Shown in pieces: positions 1 to 9,257 of a DNA stretch of 64,000 nt. This stretch comes from Erythrobacteraceae bacterium. GTDB lineage: Bacteria; Pseudomonadota; Alphaproteobacteria; Sphingomonadales; Sphingomonadaceae. Below the pieces are notes generated by a model. That model had not been told where the DNA came from and searched no databases. It was given only the letters and a program-made list of their open reading frames with translations. The stretch covers positions 1 through 64,000 of the forward strand of contig CANJYE010000011.1 of assembly GCA_947479055.1 (NCBI GenBank), read 5' to 3'. The translations under genes were made by a program, and so were the position numbers. Position 1 is the first letter of the stretch. Each line of letters begins with the position of its first letter.

Positions 1-103
1 AAAACAGCGAGAAAGGATCAAGCGAAAGACTATCGAACATCGGCGCTTGCAACACCGCAAGCTAGCCGCCTAACATCAACCCCCAGACGAGGCCCGCACT
101 CCG

Positions 104-739
104 CTAATTTACGCTGCAAATTGCGCCAAATGTTCTGACGACGGACACTGCGAGGCGAGCGGCATCCACCTCCTCTGGCTTGTCCGGAGGGAAGTTGTGA
201 ATTCCGACGCCTACCACGCGAAATTTTGCCTTTGCACTTAACTGATGGTTTTGGAAAACTCTGTAGGAGTAAACCAATCTTATCGCCTTGTGCATCGTCC
301 CTTTTTCATAAATTAACGACCATAATATCAGCTCACGATAGCAAGAGGGTATGTCAGATACAACCGGGGGATCTTCCGCCTTGAGGAATCCAATATAAGG
401 GCTATCATGTATGCTTACGACCGCGTCTTTGCCTTTATCGTAATTTTGATATTCGATTTTTCTGAGTTCTTCTATTTCTTTTTCAATCGGAACCGAATCT
501 CTCAAAAATTTTGAGATTTCTTCAGGCCTCTTTACCCGAAATGCATCTTTCAGCAACTCGGGCAGTATACCTCCCATGACGGTGGCCTGAGTCTGGTCCG
601 TGACGCCAACGTCTTTAATGGGAAAGACATGGAGTTCGCACTGGGCCGCTTCGCCCGACTCAGATGCATAGGCAGTTGTCGAGAGAGAAAGTAAAACGCC
701 GGTAGCAAAAAGCCTGGACCAAAACTCTCCGCATCCCAT
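104..739 (-). CDS. Secreted hypothetical protein
   Basis: A 211-residue protein that I do not recognise. Residues 1 to about 25 form a clear signal peptide (basic start, hydrophobic core VLLSLSTTA, cleavage probably after AYA), so it is probably periplasmic or outer. The mature part has only two or three cysteines, a charged helical stretch near residues 75-100 and no family motif I can name. A strong ribosome site (GGGAGGAGAA) lies about 6 bases before the ATG, which supports this start. Its base composition is poorer in G+C than the catabolic genes that follow, so it is probably not part of their operon. Bases 1-103, downstream of its stop, show nothing identifiable. Confidence 0.75.
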   Translation of the reverse strand: MGCGEFWSRLFATGVLLSLSTTAYASESGEAAQCELHVFPIKDVGVTDQTQATVMGGILPELLKDAFRVKRPEEISKFLRDSVPIEKEIEELRKIEYQNYDKGKDAVVSIHDSPYIGFLKAEDPPVVSDIPSCYRELILWSLIYEKGTMHKAIRLVYSYRVFQNHQLSAKAKFRVVGVGIHNFPPDKPEEVDAARLAVSVVRTFGAICSVN

Positions 740-814
740 TGCCGTTCTCCTCCCGCGTACTAGCGCTAGGTCAGATTAAGCACGCGCTATGAAGACTCAA
801 GGCAAGGAAAGTCT

Positions 815-2425
815 TTACCCCCAGTCCCCCCGCACCATATCCGCCGCCTTCTCCGCGATCATGATCGTCGGCGCGTGGGTGTTGCCCGAGGTGATGCTGG
901 GCATGACCGAGGCGTCCACCACCCGCAGGCCTTGCAGACCATGCACCTTGAGCCGCGCGTCCACCACCGCCATCGGATCGCTGGCCGGGCCCATCTTGGC
1001 CGTGCCGCAGAAGTGATAGCCCGACAGGCCCTGGCGGCGGGCGTAGTCCATCAGTTCGTCGTCGCTCTGCACCGCTGGGCCGGGCATCAGTTCTTCGGTG
1101 ACATATTTGCCCAGCGCCTGCGTGCCGAGCAGGCGGCGGATCAGTTTCTGGCCCGACAGCAGCACGCGCCGGTCGTTCTCCGCCGTCAGATAATTGGGCT
1201 GGATCATCGGCGCTTCGAACAGGTCGCGCGAACGCGCGCGGATGAAGCCTGTGCTTTCGGGGCGCAACTGCCACGCGCCCAGCGTCATCCCCGGCACCAC
1301 GTCGAGCTTGCCAAGGAAGCCTTCGCGAAAAGATCCGGGGGTGAAAGTCACCAGCATGTCCGGCCGGTCGAGATCGGGGTGCGATTTCCAGAAGATGTTG
1401 CCCAGCACCACGCCCATGCCGATGATGCTCGGCTGCCGCAGCAGCCAGCGGATGCCCTGGCCGATCAGGCGGGGGCCGCGCGCCATGTCGTTGATCGTCA
1501 CCGCGTCATGGACTTTCACCACGGTGCGCGGGGTGAAATGATCGTGCAGATTCTCGCCCACGCCGGGCAGGGCATGGACGACGGGCGCGCCAATGGATTT
1601 GAGCAGCTCAGGATTGCCGACGCCCGACACCTGCAGCAGGCGCGGCGTGTTGATCGCCCCGCCGCACAGGATCACTTCGCGCAGTGCCTTGACCTCACGG
1701 AAGGTCGAGCCGTTGTCGGTGGTGTAGCGGATGCCGGTGGCGCGGGTGCCGTCGAACAGCACCTGCGTGGCGCGTGCGCCGGTGCGCAGGTCGATCGCGC
1801 CGCGTTTCAGCGCCGGGCGCAGGAAGGCCTGGCCAGGGGCCATCCGCCGCCCGCCGCCGATGTTGTATTGATAGATGCCTGCCCCGGCCTGCGATGCGCC
1901 GTTGTAATCGGGGTTGCGCGGGATGCCCAGCTCGCCCGCCGCGCCGATGAAGGCGTCGACCAGATCGTTCTTGAGGTCCAGCCCGAAGATCGGCATCTGG
2001 CCCTTGTCGCCGCGCCACTGGTCGCCCCCTTCGCGGCGGCTTTCGCTCTTGCGGAAATAGGGCAGCACATCGTCATAACCCCAGCCGGGATTGCCCATTT
2101 GCGCCCAGCGGTTGAAATCATCGGCCTGGCCACGGACATAGATCATGCCGTTGACCGCGCCGGAACCGCCCACCACCTTGCCCTGGATCGCGGGCACGGA
2201 GCGCCCGTTGATCGCGTCGCCCGGCTCGCTCATGAAGCCCCACGTCAGCTTGGGATCGAAGATCACCTTGATGAAGCCGGCCGGGATATGGAGGAAAGGA
2301 TTGAGGTCCTTCGGCCCGGCTTCCAGTAGGCAGATGCGAACGCCCGGAATGTCCGAAAGCCGCGCCGCCAGCGTCGATCCGGCGGAACCCGCGCCGACGA
2401 TCACGTAGTCGTATGTCTCGCTCAT
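815..2425 (-). CDS. GMC-family FAD-dependent alcohol dehydrogenase (choline dehydrogenase-like)
   Basis: A 536-residue flavoprotein predicted to oxidise a primary or secondary alcohol with FAD. Seen: the N-terminal dinucleotide-binding motif GAGSAG (about residues 11-16), the GMC signature [15 protein letters not shown] (about 86-100), and the C-terminal catalytic pair, a His in [10 protein letters not shown] (about 470) and the motif SGNTH (about 513-517). Length is typical of the family. It is the last gene of a six-gene minus-strand operon; its ATG overlaps the stop of the acyl-CoA dehydrogenase gene by four bases. A second GMC enzyme lies at 19619-21217. The substrate is unknown; the operon suggests a hydroxylated intermediate of a CoA-linked pathway. 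Confidence 0.93.
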   Translation of the reverse strand: MSETYDYVIVGAGSAGSTLAARLSDIPGVRICLLEAGPKDLNPFLHIPAGFIKVIFDPKLTWGFMSEPGDAINGRSVPAIQGKVVGGSGAVNGMIYVRGQADDFNRWAQMGNPGWGYDDVLPYFRKSESRREGGDQWRGDKGQMPIFGLDLKNDLVDAFIGAAGELGIPRNPDYNGASQAGAGIYQYNIGGGRRMAPGQAFLRPALKRGAIDLRTGARATQVLFDGTRATGIRYTTDNGSTFREVKALREVILCGGAINTPRLLQVSGVGNPELLKSIGAPVVHALPGVGENLHDHFTPRTVVKVHDAVTINDMARGPRLIGQGIRWLLRQPSIIGMGVVLGNIFWKSHPDLDRPDMLVTFTPGSFREGFLGKLDVVPGMTLGAWQLRPESTGFIRARSRDLFEAPMIQPNYLTAENDRRVLLSGQKLIRRLLGTQALGKYVTEELMPGPAVQSDDELMDYARRQGLSGYHFCGTAKMGPASDPMAVVDARLKVHGLQGLRVVDASVMPSITSGNTHAPTIMIAEKAADMVRGDWG

Positions 2426-3573
2426 TTCGGTTCCCCCGCGCTGGCCGCGATATCGCGCCCGATGATCAGCTTCTGCACTTCGGACGCCCCTTCGTAGATC
2501 CGCATCGGCCTGACTTCGCGATAGAGCCGCTCGACCACCGAGCCATGGGTGACACCCAGCCCGCCGAACAGCTGCACCGCATCGTCGATCACCTGCTGCG
2601 CGGCCTCGGTCGCGACCATCTTGGCCATCGACACCTCGCGCGTGCAGCGCCCGCCCGAAATGTCCTTGGCCCAGGCCGCGCGGTAGACCAGCAGCGCCGC
2701 ACCCTCGACGGCGGTGGCCATTTCAGCGAGCTTCGACTGGACGCCCTCGATCGCGTTCATCGGCTTGCCGAACATCTCGCGGCTGGCAGTCCGCTCCACC
2801 GCCTCATCCAGCGCGCGGCGGGCAAAGCCGATGGCCGCCGCGCCGACCGAGGCGCGGAAGATGTCGAAAGTCTGCATCGCCAGCTTGAACCCGCCGCCGG
2901 GTGCGCCGATCAGCCGGTCCGTCGGCACCCGGCAATCGGTCAGGGTCAGATTGCCGCCGGGATGGGCGGCGACATAGCGCTGCTGCTCTGTGACCAGACC
3001 GGGGGTTCCGGCATCGACCAGGAAGGCGGACAGCCCGCGCGAACCGGGTGCCTCGCCGGTGCGGGCAACGATGATGTAATGGTCCGCGATCCCTGCATTG
3101 GTGATGAAGGTCTTGTCACCGTTGAGCACCCACTCGACGCCGTTGTGCAGCGCGGTGGTGGTGATATTCGCCACGTCCGACCCGGCCACCGGCTCGGTCA
3201 GGGCAAAGGCGGCGATGGTGCGGCCCGAACGGGCGGAAGCGAGCGCGGGCGTGTCATGCGCGCCGGACAGGGCGAGCGCGCCGGTGCCGATGCCCTGCAT
3301 GATGAAGACGCTGTCGGCCAGCCCGCCGCTGCGATAGCCGATGATCTCGCGGGCAAGGCAGATCGACCGCAAATCAAAGGCTTGTCCTTCTCGCGGAACC
3401 ACCAGTTCGAGCAGGTCCTGCTCCGCCATCGAGGCCAGCAGCGCGCGGGCCGGGGCTTCGAAATCCTGCGTGTCGTGATCGACATGGGGGATGTCCCAGG
3501 CCAGCAGTCGCTCCGCCAGCGCGCGGTGGCGATCCTCGAAGAAGGGGGTTTCCCACAGCGGCGAATAGCTCAT
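2422..3573 (-). CDS. Acyl-CoA dehydrogenase
   Basis: A 383-residue FAD enzyme that should introduce an alpha,beta double bond into an acyl-CoA. Seen: the first family signature [11 protein letters not shown] (near residue 125), the [11 protein letters not shown] segment, and the C-terminal signature with IYEGASE, whose Glu matches the catalytic base of the family. A longer reading frame exists upstream, but the start at 3573 is chosen because its ATG overlaps the stop of the DUF35 gene (ATGA) and gives the usual family length. It sits between the aldolase/DUF35 pair and the GMC dehydrogenase, consistent with a beta-oxidation-like step before aldol cleavage. Acyl specificity cannot be told. 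Confidence 0.95.
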   Translation of the reverse strand: MSYSPLWETPFFEDRHRALAERLLAWDIPHVDHDTQDFEAPARALLASMAEQDLLELVVPREGQAFDLRSICLAREIIGYRSGGLADSVFIMQGIGTGALALSGAHDTPALASARSGRTIAAFALTEPVAGSDVANITTTALHNGVEWVLNGDKTFITNAGIADHYIIVARTGEAPGSRGLSAFLVDAGTPGLVTEQQRYVAAHPGGNLTLTDCRVPTDRLIGAPGGGFKLAMQTFDIFRASVGAAAIGFARRALDEAVERTASREMFGKPMNAIEGVQSKLAEMATAVEGAALLVYRAAWAKDISGGRCTREVSMAKMVATEAAQQVIDDAVQLFGGLGVTHGSVVERLYREVRPMRIYEGASEVQKLIIGRDIAASAGEPK

Positions 3574-4022
3574 TTTGCGTCTTTCACTATGCGGAAACGG
3601 GGGATCGCGCCACCTTCGACCGGGTCGAATAGGACAGACAGTTTCGCCCCGGAAACAATGTCTTCGATGGAACTCTCGACAATGTTTGTGATGATGCGGA
3701 TGCCGGGTGCACCATCCGGCTCGACCACGGCGGGAACATAGGGGATGCAATCCGCCAGTTCCAGCAGGATCGCCCGTTCGACCACGGTATGGCTGTAAAG
3801 CGTGGCAGTGCCGGGCAGTTCGATCCAGTCGATCTGCTGCGAGCGGCATTGCGGGCAGAACGGCGTTGGTGGCATGCGGAAAGTTACACAATTTTCGCAT
3901 TTTGCTGCGACAAGCTTACCTTGCGCGGCAGCATCCCAATAGGGCTGGGTCCACTGGTCGGTGACCAGCGTGAACAGGCTGTCGGGTGGGCGTTGCGCGG
4001 TTCGGGGGTCAGGTCGGCTCAT
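3570..4022 (-). CDS. DUF35 OB-fold/zinc-ribbon protein, partner of the adjacent aldolase
   Basis: A 150-residue small protein with a rubredoxin-like zinc ribbon (Cys42, Cys45, Cys56, Cys59) followed by an OB-fold half (TLYSHTVV onward). Known for the family: DUF35 proteins bind thiolase-like Ltp2/SAL aldolases or thiolases and are needed for their activity, as in steroid side-chain degradation (ChsH2-Ltp2). Here it directly follows such a gene and overlaps it by four bases, so the two subunits are very likely made together. A second DUF35 gene is at 30797-31192. It could instead partner a thiolase of another pathway. Confidence 0.9.
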   Translation of the reverse strand: MSRPDPRTAQRPPDSLFTLVTDQWTQPYWDAAAQGKLVAAKCENCVTFRMPPTPFCPQCRSQQIDWIELPGTATLYSHTVVERAILLELADCIPYVPAVVEPDGAPGIRIITNIVESSIEDIVSGAKLSVLFDPVEGGAIPRFRIVKDAK

Positions 4023-5200
4023 GGCTCGCTCCTCAGGATCAGGCCGCTTACCGGCAGGTTGGAGGGGCCGCCGGTGACAAGGCAGGTGCGGGCACCGGCC
4101 ACCTGATTGTGGGCAGTCCCGCGCAACTGGTCCACGGCCTCGCGCACATGGCTCATGCCCCAGATGTAGCCGCCGGAAAGCTGGCCGCCGTCGGTGTTGA
4201 TTGGCAGGCTGCCACCGTCATAGCGGATCGCCCCGCTGGCGACGAACGGGCCGCCTTCGCCCTTGGCGCAAAAACCATAATCTTCCAGTTGCATGATGAC
4301 CTGTGATGAGAAATGGTCGTAGATCTGCGCGACGTCGATATCGCCGGGGCCAAAGTCGCTCTTGGCGTAGAGCCGCCGGGCGATGGTGGCATGGCCGGAA
4401 GAGGCGAAACTTTCGTCCGGCATGCCCATCCAGTAGATCGAGCGGCCCCAGTCCACGCTCGCGCCATGTTCGCAGGAGTGGATGAAAACCGGCCTTGCGG
4501 AGAGGTCGCGCGCCCGTTCTGCAGCTGTCACGATCACCGCCACCGCGCCATCGGTCTCAAGGCAGAAGTCGAACAGGCAATGCGGCTCGGAAATCATCGG
4601 CGCGGCGAAATAATCCTCGCGGGTCATCGGCTTCTGCATCCGCGCGTCGGGATGGCCGACCGCATTGGCACGGATCGCCATGGCCACTTCGGCGAAATGA
4701 TCGCGGGTGGTGCCGTAAAGGTCCATGTGCCGCCGGGCGAGCAGGGCGAACATCTGGCCCGGTCCTGCGAGGCCTGCCGACTGGTAGAACACGCTTTCGG
4801 GGGTCGCGTCATAGGTCGATGGCATGGCGCCATAGCGCAGCGTCGCCTGCTGCACCCCGCCGACCACGACCACGGTCTTCGCCTGCCCGGAAACGATCGC
4901 CGCCGCCGCCAAGCCCAGCGCTCCGGCCGATCCGCCGCCGCTGCCAGTCAGCGTGGCGCTGAAACTCACGTCCCTGATGCCGAGCGTTTCCTGCAACGCG
5001 CCGGTGTCAAAGCCGCCCGCGAAATAGGCGAAGCCGTCAATGTCTGGTACGTCGATCCCGGCATCGGCAGCGGCGGAGATGATCGCCTTGCCGACCATTT
5101 CTTCCAGTGTCTGCGGCAGCGATGCGCCGCGCTTGTAATAGGGGGTTGCGCCCAGCCCGACGATGGCGGTGCGGTCCTTGATGGTGAAGTCCGTGCTCAT
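4019..5200 (-). CDS. Thiolase-superfamily lipid-transfer-type protein (Ltp2/SCPx-like), probable aldolase
   Basis: A 393-residue thiolase-fold protein. The segment where true thiolases carry the nucleophilic Cys reads TGSGGGSAGALG and has no Cys, so classical thiolysis is unlikely. The family motifs AQIYDHFS and NTDGGQLSGG near the C-terminus fit the Ltp2/SAL group, which cleaves branched beta-hydroxyacyl-CoA by retro-aldol reaction together with a DUF35 protein. The start at 5200 is chosen because its ATG overlaps the aldo/keto reductase stop; an upstream in-frame Met would add ten residues. The DUF35 partner follows with a four-base overlap. Assignment as aldolase rather than thiolase is inference from the missing Cys and the neighbour. 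Confidence 0.9.
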   Translation of the reverse strand: MSTDFTIKDRTAIVGLGATPYYKRGASLPQTLEEMVGKAIISAAADAGIDVPDIDGFAYFAGGFDTGALQETLGIRDVSFSATLTGSGGGSAGALGLAAAAIVSGQAKTVVVVGGVQQATLRYGAMPSTYDATPESVFYQSAGLAGPGQMFALLARRHMDLYGTTRDHFAEVAMAIRANAVGHPDARMQKPMTREDYFAAPMISEPHCLFDFCLETDGAVAVIVTAAERARDLSARPVFIHSCEHGASVDWGRSIYWMGMPDESFASSGHATIARRLYAKSDFGPGDIDVAQIYDHFSSQVIMQLEDYGFCAKGEGGPFVASGAIRYDGGSLPINTDGGQLSGGYIWGMSHVREAVDQLRGTAHNQVAGARTCLVTGGPSNLPVSGLILRSEP

Positions 5201-6201
5201 TTCGCCTCTTCCGTCGGGACCGTGCTCCACTTGCCGCCGCCTGCGACCTTGTCCGGGGTCAGGCTGCCGTCGAGCAGGGCGATGTCTTCCGCGCTGAGGC
5301 GGATGTCGACCGCGCCGGCGTTTTCTTCGAGGTATCGGACATTCTTGGTGCCGGGGATCGGCACGATGTCATCGCCCTTGTGGTGCAGCCAGGCCAGGGC
5401 GACCTGCCCCGGCTTCGCACCATAATGCGTGGCGATTTCCGCCACACTGTCCACCAGCGCGACATTGGCGGGAAGATTGGCGGGCGCAAAGATTGGCGCG
5501 TTGCGGCGCAGATCGTCGGGAGCGAGATCATCGACCGAGCGGATTCGGCCGGCCAGAATGCCCCGGCCCAGCGGGCTGTAGGGCAGGAAGGCTATGCCCA
5601 GTTCACGGCAGGTCGGCAGTATCTCGCGTTCGATATCGCGCGCGAACAGCGAATATTCGGATTGCAGCACGCTGATCGGGTGAGTGGCATGGGCGCGGCG
5701 CAGGATTTCGGGCGAGACTTCCGACAGGCCGATGCCCCTGATCTTGCCTTCTTCCGCCAGCCGGGAAAGGCCGCCGATCACTTCCTCGATCGGCATCGCC
5801 GGATCGTGGCGATGGACGTAGTAGAGATCGAGATGATCGGTGCCGAGCCGCCTGAGCGAAGCTTCGCAGGCTTCGCGCGCATGGGCCGGGCTGTTGTCCA
5901 GTTCCCGGTCATGGGTGCTGCCGAGCGGAGCATCGGGATCGCGCAAAATGCCGAACTTGGTGGCCAGCAGCACCTTGTCACGCGGGACGGACCTGAGGAA
6001 GCGGCCCAGCAGTTCCTCATTCGCGCCCTTGCCATAGAGGTCGGACGTATCGAGGTGGTTGATCCCCAGTTCGACCGCGCGGGCCAGCACGGCCTGCGAT
6101 TCCGCCTCGTCGCCCGCGCCGTAGAATTCGGACATGCCCATGCAGCCCAGACCTTGCACGGAGCTCAGCAGCCCCGAGGCGCCCAGCGGAACCTTGCGCA
6201 T
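5197..6201 (-). CDS. Aldo/keto reductase
   Basis: A 334-residue (beta/alpha)8 NAD(P)H-dependent reductase. The catalytic tetrad is visible: Asp and Tyr in LDTSDLYG, Lys in LLATKFG and His in YYVHRHDP; the cofactor-binding end reads IPGTKNVRYLEEN. Length is normal. It is the second gene of the minus-strand operon, starting four bases after the CoA ligase stop and overlapping the aldolase start by four bases. Retro-aldol cleavage by the next gene product would release a ketone or aldehyde, which this enzyme could reduce; that link is inference. Confidence 0.92.
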   Translation of the reverse strand: MRKVPLGASGLLSSVQGLGCMGMSEFYGAGDEAESQAVLARAVELGINHLDTSDLYGKGANEELLGRFLRSVPRDKVLLATKFGILRDPDAPLGSTHDRELDNSPAHAREACEASLRRLGTDHLDLYYVHRHDPAMPIEEVIGGLSRLAEEGKIRGIGLSEVSPEILRRAHATHPISVLQSEYSLFARDIEREILPTCRELGIAFLPYSPLGRGILAGRIRSVDDLAPDDLRRNAPIFAPANLPANVALVDSVAEIATHYGAKPGQVALAWLHHKGDDIVPIPGTKNVRYLEENAGAVDIRLSAEDIALLDGSLTPDKVAGGGKWSTVPTEEAK

Positions 6202-6205
6202 CCGC

Positions 6206-7870
6206 TCAGCCCTTCTTGCGTTCGTCTGCGAGCTTGCAGCCGGCCTTGACGCGGTCCCATGTCTTCGCGCTGTTGCCCATCTCCCGCAGTTCCTTCTTCT
6301 GGACCTTCTGCGAGGGGGTTTGCGGCAGGATTTCGATCAGTTCAAGGTAGCGCGGCACCATGAAGCCGGGCATGCGCGGATCGCACCAGGCGATCACCTC
6401 CTCGAACTGTACGGTCTCGCCTTCCACCGGGACGATGAAGGCCTTGACCTCGTCCTCGCCGCCTTCCTCGTCGGCCTTGGCCGCCACTACCGCGCATTCG
6501 GCCACGGCCGGGTGCGAGCGGACCACCGATTCCACTTCGAAGCTGGAGATATTCTCGCCCCGGCGGCGCAGCGCGTCCTTCACCCTGTCGACGAAATAAT
6601 ACCAGCCCTGCGCGTCGCGGCGCAGCGCATCGCCGGTGTGGAACCACAAATTGCGCCAGGTTTCCGCGGTCTTGTCGGGCATGCCGAGATAGCCGTTGCA
6701 CATGATGTAGGGAATCTTGTTGCGCACCACCAGTTCGCCGATCTCGCCCTCGGGCACTTCCTCGTCGGTTTCGGGATCGACCAGCCGGATTTCGAAGAAC
6801 TGGTCCACCAGTACGCCCGAGGCACCTGCCGGGCGCGGGGCCTGCCACGGGGTCTGGAACACGTTGGAAATCTCGGTCTGGCCGAAGCCATCGACGAAAG
6901 TGATGTCACCGAACCGTTCGACGAACCGCGCGCCAAGGTCGGGCGCCAGCGGGGCGGCATAGATGCGGCTGACCTTGTGCGCCTTGTCCAGATCGGAAGG
7001 CGGCTGGGCGAGGATGAAGGACATGGTCGCGCCCAGCAGGTTGCAGACCGTGCTGCCCGAGCGATAAAGCCGACCGATGAAGTCAGACGCGCTGAACCGT
7101 TCATAGAGCACGCAATGTGCGCCCGCGATCAGGCTGGGATAGACGGTCAGGAACTGGGCGTTGCCATGGAACAGCGGGAATGAAGTGGAATAGGTATCCT
7201 GGTCGGTCAGTCGCGTCAGGTTGGCGTCTTCTTCCGCGAAGAAGTGGAACTGGGAATGCGACATCAGCACGCCCTTGGACAGGCCCGTGGTGCCTGAAGT
7301 GAACAGCACCGCCGCCGTATCGCGCGGGCCGACCGGAATGCCGAGGTTGCTGTCGTCGTCCTCGTACAGCGCCTCGAACCGGCTGGTGGTGATGCGCTGG
7401 AACGCGGCAGGTTCGCCTTCGCCGACCAGGATCACATGTTCGGCATGGCCGATCTGGTCTTCGATGAAGGCCAGCCGTTCGGACAGGGCAGGGGTGGTGA
7501 TGATGATGCGGGGCCTGGACAAGCCGACCTGGTGTCGCAGGATTTCGCCCTTGTAGCTTTCCCCCACCGTCACCTCGATCGCGCCGAGCTTGGCCAGGGC
7601 ATACCAGGCCAGCACATATTCGAGCGCATTGGGCATGAAAATGACGACATAATCGCCCTTCTTCACGCCCATCTTCTGGAAACCGCGCGCGATGCGGTTG
7701 GCGGCGGCGTTCACCTGCGCAAAGCTGTGGACCTGACCGGCGTCGGTCCATTGCAGGCAGGGCCGGTCGGGCCGGACGCGGGCCTGATGTTCCAGCACGG
7801 TCGGCAATGCCCATTGCTCGCGCGGGAAATGCGGCTCGAAATGGGGATAGGTCAGGACATTGTGTGCCAT
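6206..7870 (-). CDS. AMP-forming acyl-CoA synthetase/ligase
   Basis: A 554-residue adenylating enzyme that activates a carboxylic acid to its CoA thioester with ATP. Seen in order: the phosphate-binding motif LFTSGTTGLSKG, the GFGQTE motif, the hinge VDRVKDALRRRGENIS, and the C-terminal catalytic Lys region TPSQKVQKKELR. The start at 7870 is preferred over longer in-frame starts because a purine-rich ribosome site (GGAGAGG) lies upstream and the protein then begins like its family. It is the first gene of the operon running down to 815, so CoA activation is probably the entry step of that pathway. Two other ligases lie at 41211-42806 and 61850-63391. Confidence 0.94.
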   Translation of the reverse strand: MAHNVLTYPHFEPHFPREQWALPTVLEHQARVRPDRPCLQWTDAGQVHSFAQVNAAANRIARGFQKMGVKKGDYVVIFMPNALEYVLAWYALAKLGAIEVTVGESYKGEILRHQVGLSRPRIIITTPALSERLAFIEDQIGHAEHVILVGEGEPAAFQRITTSRFEALYEDDDSNLGIPVGPRDTAAVLFTSGTTGLSKGVLMSHSQFHFFAEEDANLTRLTDQDTYSTSFPLFHGNAQFLTVYPSLIAGAHCVLYERFSASDFIGRLYRSGSTVCNLLGATMSFILAQPPSDLDKAHKVSRIYAAPLAPDLGARFVERFGDITFVDGFGQTEISNVFQTPWQAPRPAGASGVLVDQFFEIRLVDPETDEEVPEGEIGELVVRNKIPYIMCNGYLGMPDKTAETWRNLWFHTGDALRRDAQGWYYFVDRVKDALRRRGENISSFEVESVVRSHPAVAECAVVAAKADEEGGEDEVKAFIVPVEGETVQFEEVIAWCDPRMPGFMVPRYLELIEILPQTPSQKVQKKELREMGNSAKTWDRVKAGCKLADERKKG

Positions 7871-8006
7871 GGGGGTGGCCTCTCCGGCTGGCTTGTTTTC
7901 AGGCTTTGGCGGATACACGCAAACCTGTATAGACATCAACTGCAATTTCGGACACGAGAGTCGGAATGGGGCATCGCCGGATGCGCCGCGGGATGAGGCA
8001 GGAACC
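7871..8006. promoter_or_regulatory. Divergent promoter region with candidate operator
   Basis: This 136-base gap separates the divergent CoA-ligase operon and the LLM gene and must hold both promoters. At 7917-7947 it contains, read on the minus strand, TGCAGTTGATGTCTATACAG followed by GTTTG. This resembles a site at 11065-11093 in the next divergent gap. The common core AGTTG..T.TATRCARGTTTG may be an operator, possibly for the TetR protein at 12351-12953. The match was made by eye. Confidence 0.45.
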
Positions 8007-8936
8007 ATGGCTGGAACGCTCAAATTCACCATTAACGGCAATCACTTCGTTCATGACGGAGGGTTCGAGGCTCTGGTCGCCTTCGTGCGCGAGGCAGAAG
8101 CGCTGGGCTATGATTTCATTCGCCTTGTCGATCACGTGGTGGGAATCGTCGCGGAAGAACATCCAGACCTGCCGCCGACTCCCTATACCCATCGCAGCCA
8201 GTTCCAGGAGGTGTTCACCTTCATGTCCTACCTGTCCGCGATCACCAGCCGAATCGGCTTCCTGACCGGCGTGCTCGGCCTGCCGCAGCGCCAGACCGCG
8301 CTGGTCGCCAAGCAGGCGGCGCAGGTCGATTATATGTCCGGCGGGCGGCTGATCCTCGGGGTGGGTATCGGTTACAACCACATCGAGTTCGAGGCACTGG
8401 GCGAGGAGTTCAAGACGCGCGGCGCGCGGGTGGAAGAACAGGTCGAGGTGCTGCGCGCGCTGTGGACGCAGGAGGTGGTGAACTTCGAAGGGCGCTGGCA
8501 CAGGCTACGCCATGTCAACGTCAACCCGCTGCCAGTGCAGCGGCCGATCCCGATCTGGATGGGGGCAGGGCGGCAGGCCCAGCCGGTGCCGCCGTCCAAG
8601 GTGATCGAGCGGATCGCGAAATATGCCGATGGCTTCATGCCGCTGTTCCGGATCAACGATGCCACCGGCAGGCTGGAAGACGATGCGCTGGCGGCGCTGG
8701 CGGAAATTCGCCGGATCATGGCGGAACACGGGCGCGATCCGGCCTCGCTCGACCTCGAGGTCGGGCTCTATCCGCATGGCAAGGACGCCGGGCGGGTGAT
8801 GGAGGAAATAGCCTATCTCGAAGCGCAGGGCGTCACCCATGTCCACGCCCGCTTCCCGGATCGCGCGCTGGACGAACAGATCGCATTCCTGCGCGACTTT
8901 GCAGCGATCCGCGATCAATATGTGGCCGGACGCTGA
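8007..8936 (+). CDS. LLM-class flavin-dependent oxidoreductase
   Basis: A 309-residue luciferase-like monooxygenase-fold protein. The family pattern is clear: FIRLVDHVV near residue 40, RIGFLTGVLGLPQRQT near 85-100, then LSGGRL-type MSGGRLILGVGIG, then a PIPIWMG block. Such proteins use FMN or F420 in oxygenation or hydride transfer. Sphingomonads generally lack F420 biosynthesis, so FMN is the likelier cofactor (inference). The start at 8007 has AGGAACC just upstream and matches the family start. It is divergent from the CoA-ligase operon and followed after 18 bases by a DUF1330 gene, with which it probably forms an operon. Confidence 0.88.
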   Translation: MAGTLKFTINGNHFVHDGGFEALVAFVREAEALGYDFIRLVDHVVGIVAEEHPDLPPTPYTHRSQFQEVFTFMSYLSAITSRIGFLTGVLGLPQRQTALVAKQAAQVDYMSGGRLILGVGIGYNHIEFEALGEEFKTRGARVEEQVEVLRALWTQEVVNFEGRWHRLRHVNVNPLPVQRPIPIWMGAGRQAQPVPPSKVIERIAKYADGFMPLFRINDATGRLEDDALAALAEIRRIMAEHGRDPASLDLEVGLYPHGKDAGRVMEEIAYLEAQGVTHVHARFPDRALDEQIAFLRDFAAIRDQYVAGR

Positions 8937-8954
8937 AAGACGGTGAGGAAAGGG

Positions 8955-9257
8955 ATGAGCTGCTACCTGATCGCCGCGATCGATATCGAGGATCGCGAAA
9001 CCTACGGCAAATATGAGAACGCCGCCGCCCAGGTGCTGGCCGGGCGCAGCGACATCGAACTGCTGGCAATTGACGACAGCCCGTTCTTGCTGGAGGGGGC
9101 AATGCCCGGGCAGCGTATCGTCCTGCTGCGCTTCCCGTCAGAGGAAGTGTTCAAGGAATGGTACCACGGTGAAGGCTACCAGTCGGCTATGCAATTCCGC
9201 AAACTGGCTTCGAAGACCGCGTTCCTGCTGGGTGCCAAAGGCATTGAGCCGGGCTAA
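8955..9257 (+). CDS. DUF1330 domain protein
   Basis: A 100-residue single-domain protein of the dimeric alpha/beta-barrel (ferredoxin-like) DUF1330 family. Typical features are the YLIAAIDIEDRETYGKYEN start, the LLRFPSEEVFKEWYHGEGYQ central block and a short C-terminal tail. The biochemical function of the family is not established. The start at 8955 has GAGGAAAGGG just before it; a GTG 12 bases upstream is less likely. It follows the LLM gene by 18 bases. Its stop codon overlaps the stop of the convergent flavoprotein gene by four bases (9254-9257). Confidence 0.85.
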   Translation: MSCYLIAAIDIEDRETYGKYENAAAQVLAGRSDIELLAIDDSPFLLEGAMPGQRIVLLRFPSEEVFKEWYHGEGYQSAMQFRKLASKTAFLLGAKGIEPG

